Position numbers and translations under genes: made by a program. 64,000 bases of DNA from Methanohalophilus sp. (GTDB taxonomy: Archaea > Halobacteriota > Methanosarcinia > Methanosarcinales > Methanosarcinaceae). The notes below the pieces were generated by a model. It was given only the letters and a program-made list of their open reading frames with translations. It had not been told where the DNA came from and ran no database searches. Every line of letters starts with the position of its first letter. Positions within the stretch are counted from its first letter, which is position 1. Below, piece after piece: positions 26,823 through 35,330 of the stretch. The stretch is from assembly GCF_030156785.1 (NCBI RefSeq), contig NZ_JASGLW010000003.1:1-64000 (forward strand), written 5' to 3'.

Positions 26823-29033
26823 TTAAGTTACAGTTTCCTGCCACTTTATAATTTTGCCAACAGGTAAATTAGTACTTTTTGCAATTTCTCTTGGATCCTC
26901 TTTACCAAGGTCTTCTACAGTCGAAATTCCAGCCGAGTTCAATTTTTCAGCAGTCACCTTTCCAATACCGGGGATGTCGGTGATCCTCTTTGGTTTGTCA
27001 TCTGCCTTGTTTTCTTCCTTTAAGGTGGCTTTCCATTCTAGGTAATTGCAATAAGCACATCCTAGGTCCCATGCCCGGCGTTTTCCGGTATTGACCTTGA
27101 TATGATAAATGCCATGTTTCTCGCACTTCTTATCAGTTACAAGGATATTTCCACTCTTTGGAAGAGGAAGTGAGAATGTGCAATCCGGATAACCGTTACA
27201 GCCGATAAATCTGGAACCTCGTTTTGATCTGCGGATCATCAGTTCGGATCCACATTCGGGACATTTGCCTATGATCTTATCTTTGCGAAGACCTTCCCTC
27301 AATGCTTTGGAGATGTTCTCTTGGTTTTTCTTCAGTTCCTCGAAAACTGAGCTAAGCATTGCCCTTGATTCCAGAAGAACTTCCTCTTCACTTACAGTCC
27401 CTTCTGCAATGCGATCCATGTCTTCTTCAAGCTTGCTCGTCATGTCAGGTTTGGTAATTGTCGGAGCATATTTTTCAAGCGCCTCAATAACGGCATAGGC
27501 AGTTTGAGTTGGCTGGAGTGGATTTCCGTGCACATAAGAGCGTGAATACAACTTGCTGATGATTTCGTGACGTGTGGCTTTTGTACCGAGTCCGAGATCT
27601 TCCATTATCTTAATAAGCCGTCCCTGCCCGTACCTGCCCGGAGGCATAGTTTCCTTGTCCAGCATTTCCTTCCCGGATATTGGAAGCGTTTCACCCTCGG
27701 TAAGCTGCGGAAGCAACCTCTCTTCTGGTGCATTATAATGGTAATACCAGCGCCATCCCTCTTCAACAAGGCGTGCACCGTTTGCTCTGAATTCCTCGCC
27801 ATTGATATCGAAACGTGCTTTTATGGTTTCCCAAACAGCAGGTCCTGCAAAAGTGGCAAAAAATCTCCTTACAACCAGCTCATACACCTTCCACTCATCT
27901 TCTCCAAGCTTGGATTTGCTGGCAACTGAAGTCGGATAGATTGGAGGGTGGTCGGTTGTTTCCTTTTTGCCTCTTGTAGGAGTTAAATCCTTTTTGGAAA
28001 GTAATTTTTGGGCATACTTGCCAAAACTTCCTTTGCTGAACATTTCTATTTGTGCCCTGAGATCAATTGACTTTGGGTATACGGTGTTGTCAGTCCTCGG
28101 ATATGAAATAAAACCGTTAGTGTAAAGTGATTCAGCAATTCTCATGGCTTTTGCAGGTGTAAAACCGATGGAATTTGCTGCCCTGATAAACTCTGTTGTA
28201 TTAAATGGAGTTGGAGGCTTGTCCTTCTTAAAACCAGTTTCAATCAGAGTAACAACAGCTTTTGATCCTATTTTCCCATAGGCTGCATCGGCTTCATCCT
28301 TATCCCAGAATCTTGCTGTGGAATGCTTTATGGTAAAAAGCTCTCCATCTTTTGTAATAGTTGCATAGATCTCCCAGTACGGCTGCGCGACAAAGGCATC
28401 ACGTTCTTTTTCTCTGTCCACAATGAGTGCAAGGGTTGGGGATTGCACTCTTCCCACTGAAAGGAACGATTTTCCAAGACGCATTGCCGCAAGGGATAAG
28501 TAACGTGTTAATGCAGCACCCCATACAAGATCTATTACTTGTCTCGAATGTCCTGCATCTGCGAGATTAAAATCTATCTTTATGGGATTTGCAAAAGCTT
28601 CCTCAATTGATGATTTTGTGATTGCACTGTAAACAACCCTGTCATATTCAATATCAGGATTCACTTCTTTAACAATTTCCAGTGCTTCTACTCCGATAAG
28701 TTCGCCTTCTCGATCGTAGTCAGTAGCTATGGTGACTTTTGATGCTTCACGCCCCAGCTTTTTCAGGGCACCAACAATTCTCGTATGTGTTGGTGTTGTA
28801 ATAATGTCTGCATTCACCAGTTCACTGGCATCAACTTCCTGCCAATTATTATAAGCACGGGGGAAATCAAGCTGGACTATATGCCCGCTTAACCCCATGA
28901 TAACTGTTTCTTCCCCGTTGTCAAACCGGTAAATATCAATACCGTTAATACGCTTGTTTTCCGGTTTCCCGGAACTCAAAATAGACGCTATTCTTTTTGC
29001 AGCAATGTGCTTTTCGGCAATTATTAAATGCAT
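26823..29033 (-). CDS. topA: DNA topoisomerase I (type IA)
   Basis: A 736-residue enzyme that relaxes negative supercoils. It has an N-terminal Toprim domain (LIIAEKHIAAKRIA; ATDYDREGELIG), an active-site Tyr in FISYPRTDN, and C-terminal zinc ribbons (CPECGSELMIRRSKRGSRF...; CEKHG...CAYC). It ends with helix-hairpin-helix repeats (ITDIPGIGKVTAEKL), an archaeal arrangement. It is the first gene of a minus-strand pair with the beta-CASP nuclease. Confidence 0.96.
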   Translation of the reverse strand: MHLIIAEKHIAAKRIASILSSGKPENKRINGIDIYRFDNGEETVIMGLSGHIVQLDFPRAYNNWQEVDASELVNADIITTPTHTRIVGALKKLGREASKVTIATDYDREGELIGVEALEIVKEVNPDIEYDRVVYSAITKSSIEEAFANPIKIDFNLADAGHSRQVIDLVWGAALTRYLSLAAMRLGKSFLSVGRVQSPTLALIVDREKERDAFVAQPYWEIYATITKDGELFTIKHSTARFWDKDEADAAYGKIGSKAVVTLIETGFKKDKPPTPFNTTEFIRAANSIGFTPAKAMRIAESLYTNGFISYPRTDNTVYPKSIDLRAQIEMFSKGSFGKYAQKLLSKKDLTPTRGKKETTDHPPIYPTSVASKSKLGEDEWKVYELVVRRFFATFAGPAVWETIKARFDINGEEFRANGARLVEEGWRWYYHYNAPEERLLPQLTEGETLPISGKEMLDKETMPPGRYGQGRLIKIMEDLGLGTKATRHEIISKLYSRSYVHGNPLQPTQTAYAVIEALEKYAPTITKPDMTSKLEEDMDRIAEGTVSEEEVLLESRAMLSSVFEELKKNQENISKALREGLRKDKIIGKCPECGSELMIRRSKRGSRFIGCNGYPDCTFSLPLPKSGNILVTDKKCEKHGIYHIKVNTGKRRAWDLGCAYCNYLEWKATLKEENKADDKPKRITDIPGIGKVTAEKLNSAGISTVEDLGKEDPREIAKSTNLPVGKIIKWQETVT

Positions 29034-29114
29034 TGAGAACCCGTAGGATTTGTTTACTTTAAGAGCAGTTGATTGACAAATATCATTTCATATAAACTTT
29101 ATTGCGAAAATCAG

Positions 29115-29564
29115 TCATATGAAAGAAAATGCCATTTCAACAGCTTCTTCTGGGGTCTCTGCAGTATATGTGCCCTCTATCTCCCATTTAGATTTAAGGC
29201 AAACAACTTTTTTACCCATTTTCAGCGAGAGGGCGATTTCAGATAATGTCCCATATTCGCCGTCAATTGCAATGAGTACATCAGCCGATTGAGCAATTAT
29301 TGCATTCCTTGCATTGCTCATTGCAGTGGTTATCGCAATGTCAACATAATCGTTTGCATCATCAGGATTGTCCGTTGGAAGTATCCCAACTACAATCCCG
29401 CCTTCCAGCTTACATCCTCTGGAAACCGCTTCCATAACTCCTCCCAGACCGCCACAGAGCACAATCCCTTCCTATCTTGCAATTATGCGGCCGACATCTT
29501 CTGCAATAGATGAGATATATTCATCACATTTCCCCGCTCCTATAACTCCTATGTGCGGTTTCAT
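29115..29564 (-). CDS. LOG-like Rossmann protein (TIGR00725 type) with an in-frame TAG
   Basis: A 149-codon frame begins MKPHIGVIGAGKCDEYISSI, matching the conserved start of this family, and continues with LCGGLGGVMEAVSRG and GEYGTLSEIALSL, the nucleotide-binding motifs of LOG/lysine-decarboxylase-like proteins. Codon 31 (29472-29474) is TAG, between RIIAR and EGIVLCGG, where relatives have a variable polar residue such as Lys, Arg or Gln. No frameshift or other damage is seen, so TAG is probably read as pyrrolysine; a nonsense mutation is the alternative. Function of the family is unclear. Confidence 0.78.
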
Positions 29565-29583
29565 GATGGGATGTCCTTTTTGA

Positions 29584-30096
29584 TCACATATAACTTTTCT
29601 GCATTTCAACAACTTCACGACTGTTTTTCGCAGATATGTAGTCTTCCAGAGGATTATGGTTTAATTCTAAAAACGTATATCCCCACCGAAATTTGGAAAG
29701 GATTTCTTTTGCCTGCTCCCTTGCACCCATAATATATAATGCAGCACCAAATGCCTCTGCTGAATTCAGCTTAAACGGTCTTCCAAAATTTACAGGATTT
29801 GCAGCAACAAGGTAGGGAAGTGCACGATGCTTAAAGTTTCGTTTAAGTAAAAGTGGGAACACTTCCTCCACCGTTTCCCATGAGCAATCCAGTACAACAA
29901 TATCTTTTGTATCCATGTCTTCCCTAGAGATTGCTTTCTCAGCAAAGGGGTCAAGTAATATGGAATGTTTGGGGAGAGTATTCACTTTCTCATGGATACG
30001 TGCTAGCCCAAACTTTTTCAGGCGTTTTCCAGTACACTTTTTCGGATTGCACTGGTTTGCATGATAAACATGAAGCTTATAGTTACTATGCTGCAT
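29584..30096 (-). CDS. tsr3: Tsr3-type rRNA aminocarboxypropyltransferase (DUF367)
   Basis: A 170-residue SPOUT-fold-like enzyme that transfers the aminocarboxypropyl group of SAM to a hypermodified pseudouridine in small-subunit r[18 protein letters not shown] at the N-terminus, [25 protein letters not shown] and [15 protein letters not shown] are characteristic. The length is normal. It is the head of a minus-strand run with the LOG-like gene, divergent from an orphan ORF. Confidence 0.92.
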   Translation of the reverse strand: MQHSNYKLHVYHANQCNPKKCTGKRLKKFGLARIHEKVNTLPKHSILLDPFAEKAISREDMDTKDIVVLDCSWETVEEVFPLLLKRNFKHRALPYLVAANPVNFGRPFKLNSAEAFGAALYIMGAREQAKEILSKFRWGYTFLELNHNPLEDYISAKNSREVVEMQKSYM

Positions 30097-30139
30097 TACA
30101 ACCTGCTATATTAAAAGGGGAGTATTTGTCTTTTTGTTT

Positions 30140-30170
30140 TTGTGGACCCCGGTAAATCCGGGATCCACAA
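30140..30170 (+). repeat. 13-bp inverted repeat (one mismatch)
   Basis: TTGTGGACCCCGG and CCGGGATCCACAA flank TAAAT. It lies between divergent genes and 11 bp before an ATG preceded by GAGGTG. As RNA it would form a stable hairpin; as DNA it could be an operator. Confidence 0.55.
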
Positions 30171-30181
30171 GAGGTGGTTGT

Positions 30182-30394
30182 ATGATATATTACCCCAGTG
30201 CTTTGGGAAGAGCAGAAATAAATCTGCCTTATTGCCATTTCCTCTTCTTCCTATTAAGTGTTAACGGTGTAAATGAGATAAGAGTGGTTACAGCAGGCTT
30301 AGTTAGAAGAGGACTTTTTATAAAAAATGTAGTGACTTCAGTTGAGGTTAGAGAAGAGGATTTCTACAGAGCCCTTCTCCTAATTACAATTTGA
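30182..30394 (+). CDS. Orphan ORF, 70 aa
   Basis: A possible small protein with a hydrophobic stretch (LPYCHFLFFLLSVNG) and a basic second half. GAGGTG lies 6 nt before the ATG, just after a hairpin. Nineteen bases near its 3' end are identical to 82-100 at the other end of the window, where they also lie beside an inverted repeat. No family is recognised; it may be a remnant of a mobile element. About 200 bp of non-coding DNA follows. Confidence 0.3.
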   Translation: MIYYPSALGRAEINLPYCHFLFFLLSVNGVNEIRVVTAGLVRRGLFIKNVVTSVEVREEDFYRALLLITI

Positions 30395-30596
30395 GTGTAT
30401 AATAAAATTACAGAAGCTCTCAGAGATTCTAGAAAGGCAAGTTATCACTTGAAAATGGTTTGTGTAGACAGAGTTTTTTCATTGAAACTAAAAAAGGAGC
30501 AAGGAACTTGTTCAAGAAGCGAAAAAATAAGCATCTTCCTTCCAGTAATTCAGTGTTTTCATGGGAATATATAGAAGAGCAGCAGCACTTGCATAC

Positions 30597-31373
30597 TCAG
30601 TTCTTGTCATCAGCACAGAAACTCTTGATCATTTCCAGCATCTTTTCCTTTATTTCAATAAAGGAACCAATGTTCTCCACTTCGGCATCCAGAGGTGCTT
30701 TCCCTTCAAAATCCGCAATCATGAGATCATATGAAAACGGAATTTCACCAAGTATGGGTATACCCATTTCCGCCAGTTTTGGTTTAACATCTGAAGAAGT
30801 TCCCTTGTTTATCACGGCAGCCAGATTGTTTATTCCAATATCTTCAGCAAGCCATTTTATTCGCTCAGCCGTCTCAATGGATCGCATACCTGGTTCCACA
30901 ACAACGATCATCAGATCAATACCCTTTGTAGTACCACGGCCAAGATGCTCGATGCCTGCTTCCATATCTATAATGACAGTACTGCTGTCCTTGAGAACCA
31001 CATGGCGAAGCAGAGCGCGCAGGAAAGCTGAAGCAGGGCACATACATCCACTACCTCCCCTCTCAACCGTTCCCATCACAAGCATCTTGACGCCATCGGG
31101 ACCCACAACTCCAAATTTATCAACTATGTCATCGACTTTGGGATTGTACTTGAACATCCCCTCAGGCTCACCTGCCCTTTCCTCTATAAGTTCCTTGTAA
31201 TCGGTAAGTGGTCTTGGAGATTCCGCAATACCCAAGGATGAAGCAAGGTTCATGTCGGGATCTGCATCTATGGCAAGTACATCGTAACCATCCCTTGCAA
31301 CCAGTCGGGATATGACTCCGGACAATGTAGTTTTTCCCACACCGCCTTTTCCCGTAATTGCTATTTTGATCAT
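30597..31373 (-). CDS. cooC: Carbon monoxide dehydrogenase maturation factor (CooC-type ATPase)
   Basis: A 258-residue MinD/ParA-like P-loop ATPase that helps insert nickel into carbon monoxide dehydrogenase/acetyl-CoA synthase. It has a deviant Walker A ITGKGGVGKTTLSG, IDADPDMNLASSLG, the dimer-bridging CxC in GSGCMCPASA, and IDMEAGIEHLGRG. Length and motifs are typical. No CODH gene is in the window. A role in acetyl-CoA synthesis is inferred from the family. Confidence 0.92.
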   Translation of the reverse strand: MIKIAITGKGGVGKTTLSGVISRLVARDGYDVLAIDADPDMNLASSLGIAESPRPLTDYKELIEERAGEPEGMFKYNPKVDDIVDKFGVVGPDGVKMLVMGTVERGGSGCMCPASAFLRALLRHVVLKDSSTVIIDMEAGIEHLGRGTTKGIDLMIVVVEPGMRSIETAERIKWLAEDIGINNLAAVINKGTSSDVKPKLAEMGIPILGEIPFSYDLMIADFEGKAPLDAEVENIGSFIEIKEKMLEMIKSFCADDKN

Positions 31374-31952
31374 TAATTCACCTTAGACTTTTCATTGTAT
31401 AAAGATTACCGAAAAACAAGGTTCTCAATGATTACTGAACTTTCAAATTGATTCAATACATCATTTCATAATTAAATATCAAAATTATTTCAAAAACATA
31501 ACGATTACTTCTATATTTTGATGAATATTAAAGAATTTACTTAGTACAAATCTGGCGGGACTAATATGCCCTGTGAGTTATTTGTTGGAAAGACATTGTG
31601 ACAACAAATATTGGACCAAAACGAGAGTGGAGGATGATTTCAAATTTGATATGTATGTTCATTTGGTTGAGGAATGGGTGCGGAGAAGGTTATAAAGTTA
31701 GATTAGCAGTGAAGTGTTTTGATAATGTAAGAGGAATTATTTTAGTGATAAATTAGCGAACTACTGACATTGGCATGGCATCTCAAGTTTTTATATGCTG
31801 TCGCCAAAAGTTCTTTTTTGAACCTATTCCTCTCAAAACATGTTCAAAAAACACTATTTTACCTACCAATTAAGCACATTGATCAATTCTGCGAACCTTT
31901 GTAATAACCGGAACATTTATTGATTGAAAATATCATGTAAGATCCGGTAATC
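31374..31952. other. Intergenic region, mostly without genes
   Basis: It must contain the cooC promoter (minus) and that of the DUF5611 gene (plus). A 40-codon plus-strand frame from GTG 31573 to TAA 31693-31695 (MSYLLERHCDNKYWTKTR...) has coding-like composition but no recognisable family or ribosome binding site. The rest is A/T-rich and featureless. Confidence 0.4.
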
Positions 31953-32264
31953 ATGCAGGAATATAAATTAAAACGCGGTAAATCTCCTGATATTGAGAGG
32001 ATCTATGAAGAACTTCGGTCTTGTTTCCCTTCCGAGATTATTCGTGATGGTGATAAACTGACAACTTCTTACGGAGCGATGTCAGAACTATCTGTCTGGA
32101 TGAACGGCAAACTCCTTGCCGTTGAAACGGTTTCGGATGCTGAAGGTCTTGCAGATGATGTAATTCTGGATACCAATAAGCGTTTCAGAGATTTTCTCTT
32201 TAAGGCAACCGGATACACTGCCAAAGAGCGTGTTAAAAATGCAAAGAAATCAGTTTCAAAGTAA
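31953..32264 (+). CDS. DUF5611 family protein
   Basis: A 103-residue protein of a methanogen-specific family. MQEYKLKRGKSPDIERIYEEL and the alternating strands around TTSYGAMSELSVWMNGKLLAVET fit a small alpha/beta fold; the C-terminus is a basic tail. No catalytic motif is seen. It is followed after 17 bp by a chorismate-lyase-like gene, so the two are probably co-transcribed. Function unknown. Confidence 0.75.
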   Translation: MQEYKLKRGKSPDIERIYEELRSCFPSEIIRDGDKLTTSYGAMSELSVWMNGKLLAVETVSDAEGLADDVILDTNKRFRDFLFKATGYTAKERVKNAKKSVSK

Positions 32265-32281
32265 GTTTTTGATCAGTTTTG

Positions 32282-32800
32282 ATGTTTGTTAATCATGATT
32301 TTCTTGAAGCGCTTAAGAGCTTTGAGATTCCTACATGTTTAAGAGTTTGTGCAGGTACCGACGGATCTGTTACATTCCTGCTTGAAATTATGATCCGCAG
32401 TGAGGTTTCAGTGGTTACTGAAGATCAGTATCTTATGGAAGCGGATGCTGAAATGGCTAAATTGCTGGATGTAGAAGAAAGCTCTTCAATAAACCATCGC
32501 ACGGTTATGCTTGTTGCAGATGGTATTCCTTATGTGCATGCTTTATCTCTCTCTCCACTGGATCGGATGCCTGAAGGGGTAAAACAGGATCTGATGCGCG
32601 CCGATATCCCGATTGGTAAGATCCTGAGAAATTATGGAATGGAAACTCGCAGGGATTTTGAGACCATACAGCTTGAAGATGGTAAGGAACTCTTCGGCTG
32701 TGATAAAGTCCTTTCAAGGACTTATAGAATTATTTATCAGAATACCACTCTTATGTGGATAAAGGAAAGCTTCCCGATAGACGGGCGCTGGAACCTGTAA
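32282..32800 (+). CDS. Chorismate pyruvate-lyase-like protein (DUF98)
   Basis: A 172-residue protein of the archaeal DUF98/UbiC-like family. The central region (RTVMLVADGIPYVHALSLSPL...) resembles the chorismate-lyase fold that releases 4-hydroxybenzoate; in methanogens that compound could feed methanopterin or related cofactor synthesis, which is an inference. The end LSRTYRIIYQNTTLMWIKESFP is typical. The ATG at 32282 is used; a TTG one codon earlier is also in frame. Confidence 0.8.
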   Translation: MFVNHDFLEALKSFEIPTCLRVCAGTDGSVTFLLEIMIRSEVSVVTEDQYLMEADAEMAKLLDVEESSSINHRTVMLVADGIPYVHALSLSPLDRMPEGVKQDLMRADIPIGKILRNYGMETRRDFETIQLEDGKELFGCDKVLSRTYRIIYQNTTLMWIKESFPIDGRWNL

Positions 32801-32859
32801 TCCAACCGAAACCTTATTATCTGATATTCCCTATTTTGGGGTCACAATAATCACCATAT

Positions 32860-32931
32860 GCCCTGGTGGCATAGAGGTATCGCGCGTCCTTGGTAAGGAC
32901 GAGGTCGTGGGTTCGAATCCCACCCAGGGCT
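32860..32931 (+). tRNA. tRNA-Thr (anticodon GGT)
   Basis: The acceptor stem GCCCTGG pairs with CCAGGGC. The anticodon arm is CGTCC-TTGGTAA-GGACG, giving anticodon GGT. The T arm is GTGGG-TTCGAAT-CCCAC, and the discriminator is T, as in archaeal tRNA-Thr. No intron is seen and CCA is not encoded. A hairpin and T-rich stretch follow. Confidence 0.96.
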
Positions 32932-32937
32932 TATAAT

Positions 32938-32970
32938 CACGGGGTATAAACCCCCTGATTTCTCTTTTAT
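32938..32970 (+). terminator. Terminator-like element after tRNA-Thr
   Basis: CACGGGG, TATAAA and CCCC form a short G/C hairpin, followed by TCTCTTTTATCAA. A near copy lies at 45994-46032, suggesting a reused 3' element. Confidence 0.5.
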
Positions 32971-33321
32971 CAATAAGATCTATGTTAGTGTAAAAGATCT
33001 GCACTACTCACTTATGCTACGCGCTTTATTTTGTTCCACTTTGCTATTTTGAATTCAGCAACTATTAGCCAGCAACTATTAGCCAGCAACTATTAGCTAC
33101 ATTAGCTATTTCAATGAAAACGACTCCTCAATCGGAGTAATTTATTTTTAATTATTGCAAACCTACTATCAAATTAGTGCATTGAATGCATCTCATTTTG
33201 GGGTTGTTTTTGATCCTGAAATATTACTTCATCCCTGATATTAGATGCTAAAAGAATAATAGAGTGCTTTGCACAGGGCAATTATATAATCATGAAAGAT
33301 AATCTAATTCTTTGAGTGGAC
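32971..33321. other. Intergenic region with a 14-bp tandem repeat
   Basis: No gene. AGCAACTATTAGCC is repeated three times at 33057-33098 (last base differs). The rest is A/T-rich, with the promoter of the FAD oxidoreductase presumably near 33270-33300. Confidence 0.5.
33057..33098. repeat. Three tandem copies of a 14-bp unit
   Basis: Units 33057-33070, 33071-33084 and 33085-33098 are AGCAACTATTAGCC twice and AGCAACTATTAGCT once. It is a short tandem repeat without visible coding role. Confidence 0.9.
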
Positions 33322-34734
33322 ATGGACAAACATATCGGGGAAATAGAATCTAAATACGACGTAATTATCATCGGTGCAGGACCTGCAGGGATGTTTGCGG
33401 CTAACGAACTGGCAGGTCACGATCTGAATATTCTTGTTGTTGACAAAGGGAAAGATGTTAGCAAAAGGCATTGCCCCATGGACACGGTCCAGCAGTGCAT
33501 GCACTGCACTCCCTGTGACATCATGTGCGGTGTAGGAGGAGCTGGTACGTTTTCCGACGGAACATTGAATCTCCGGCCGGATATTGGTGGGGATCTCACC
33601 GAGTTCACGCATGATCTGGATAAAGCATGGGAACTGGTGGAATATGTGGATCATGTATTTCTCCGTAGTGGAGCCACTGAAAAGGTATTATCACCTTCCA
33701 CTCTGGAAGTGGAAGAACTTGGGCGCAGGGCAGCTTCAGCAGGTGCCAGGTTTATCGAGATCAGGCAGCGCCATATCGGTACAGACAATGCACCAACGGT
33801 AATCGGTAATTTCAAAAAAGAACTTGATGAAAAAGGAATTGATTTTCTGCTCAATAGTGAGGTTGAAGACCTTCTGATTGAGAACGGAGTATGCAAAGGT
33901 ATCAGGCTTGAGGATGGCACGACTTTGCGGTCCCGCTATACTCTGCTTTCCCCAGGCAGGATAGGAGGGAGCTGGGTCAACGAACTGGTGGACCGGCATT
34001 TTATTGATGCCCGCTATGCAGGAGTTGATATAGGAGTACGGATCGAAGTTCCGGCTATAATAATGGATCCGGTGACCAGAATCAACCGTGATCCCAAATT
34101 CCATATTCTGACGCGTAAGTATGACGATTTTGTCAGGACTTTCTGTACCAATGAACGCGGTTTTGTTGTCAAGGAAGAATATGAAGGTTTTATCGCCACC
34201 AACGGGCATTCCATGCACGAAAAGGTATCTGAGAATACCAACTTTGCTTTCATGGTGCATATTGAACTGACAAAACCAATTGAAAATACCATCAGATATG
34301 CCAGGTCGGTTGCAAAACTGGCCACCACCATTGGAGGAGGCAAACCCGTGCTCCAGAGGATGGGGGATTTGAGACGTGGAAGACGCTCTACCGAAAAAAG
34401 GCTCTCGAAGAATCCTTTGATACCTACCCTCAGGGACGTTACGCCGGGGGATATTTCGATGGCAATGCCTCACAGGATTGTGATGGATGTTATTGAAGGT
34501 CTTGACATTCTTAACAAAATAATTCCCGGAGTGGCTTCAGATTCCACATTGCTGTACGCACCGGAGGTAAAATTCTATTCTATGAAAATTCTGGTTGACG
34601 ACAACATGCAATCAAGTATCAAAAACTTGTTTGCAGCAGGGGATGGTGCGGGGCTTTCCCGTGACATAGTCAATGCATCTGCCACCGGGGTTCTGGCAGG
34701 GAGAGGTATATTAAGAGTATCTAGGAAAAGCTAA
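33322..34734 (+). CDS. FAD-dependent oxidoreductase (COG2509-like)
   Basis: About 470 residues. The FAD-binding Rossmann motif is VIIIGAGPAGMFAANEL; a cysteine-rich segment HCTPCDIMCGVGGAGTFSDG follows near residue 65, and the C-terminal FAD contact is LFAAGDGAGLSRDIVNAS. The family groups with geranylgeranyl-reductase-like and 'uncharacterised FAD dehydrogenases'; the substrate is unknown. The ATG at 33322 is used; a GTG lies two codons upstream. It is monocistronic. Confidence 0.88.
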   Translation: MDKHIGEIESKYDVIIIGAGPAGMFAANELAGHDLNILVVDKGKDVSKRHCPMDTVQQCMHCTPCDIMCGVGGAGTFSDGTLNLRPDIGGDLTEFTHDLDKAWELVEYVDHVFLRSGATEKVLSPSTLEVEELGRRAASAGARFIEIRQRHIGTDNAPTVIGNFKKELDEKGIDFLLNSEVEDLLIENGVCKGIRLEDGTTLRSRYTLLSPGRIGGSWVNELVDRHFIDARYAGVDIGVRIEVPAIIMDPVTRINRDPKFHILTRKYDDFVRTFCTNERGFVVKEEYEGFIATNGHSMHEKVSENTNFAFMVHIELTKPIENTIRYARSVAKLATTIGGGKPVLQRMGDLRRGRRSTEKRLSKNPLIPTLRDVTPGDISMAMPHRIVMDVIEGLDILNKIIPGVASDSTLLYAPEVKFYSMKILVDDNMQSSIKNLFAAGDGAGLSRDIVNASATGVLAGRGILRVSRKS

Positions 34735-34873
34735 GCCGGTTGATGATCATAATGTACAAAATTGGATTTATCGAGCTTCAATGTCATGCAGACTTTTGGG
34801 CATTACCATGGCTTTTTACATGATGCATGAAATACTCAATTTTATTGGGATTGCACACTTTTTATATTCACAA

Positions 34874-35245
34874 TTATTTAGATGTCACAGTATTTGTACA
34901 GTATTTGCACTCGGACATTTTGCATTTTGGGTTATCAAATTGCCATGTTAGTGCCCATTTCTTAATATCCTGAATAATGCGAATGAAATCTATACCGCTT
35001 TCAGTCATTGAATAGAATGATCTGGCTGGTAAGGCAGTACTGTCAACCCTCTTGCGTATAATTCCCTGTTCTTCCAGTTCCTTGAGCCTTGTGGAAAGCA
35101 TTTTTGGGGTAATACCTTTGATCATTCCCTTAAGTTCATTGAACTGCTTTTCATTGTTATCTCCTTTGTATAGTTCAAGAAGAATGCAAAGTGTCCATCG
35201 TTTCCCGATAATATCCATTGTTTTGTAAATTGTACAATCTTTCAT
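34874..35245 (-). CDS. HxlR-family winged-helix transcriptional regulator
   Basis: A 123-residue DNA-binding protein. The N-terminus MKDCTIYKTMDIIGKRWTLCILLEL and GITPKMLSTRLKELEEQGIIRK are the family hallmark. Five Cys cluster at the ends (Cys4, Cys20, and CKMSECKYC at the C-terminus), suggesting a thiol- or metal-based sensor. It is divergent from hcp with an 85-bp shared region, so it probably controls hcp in response to nitrosative or oxidative stress (inference). Confidence 0.9.
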   Translation of the reverse strand: MKDCTIYKTMDIIGKRWTLCILLELYKGDNNEKQFNELKGMIKGITPKMLSTRLKELEEQGIIRKRVDSTALPARSFYSMTESGIDFIRIIQDIKKWALTWQFDNPKCKMSECKYCTNTVTSK

Positions 35246-35330
35246 AGTATCACATTAGAAACCTCCTACTATATAATAGAGTATCTTAATAATATAAAAT
35301 ATCAATAATATACTATATTGGAGGAAAAAT
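35246..35330. promoter_or_regulatory. Shared promoter/operator region of the HxlR gene and hcp
   Basis: It carries the ribosome binding sites CCTCC (minus) and GGAGG (plus). Between them lies a nearly pure A/T block with ACTATAT repeated near both ends, and TAATATAAAATATC, a good TATA box for hcp. The ACTATAT pair is a candidate operator for the divergent HxlR protein. Confidence 0.5.
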
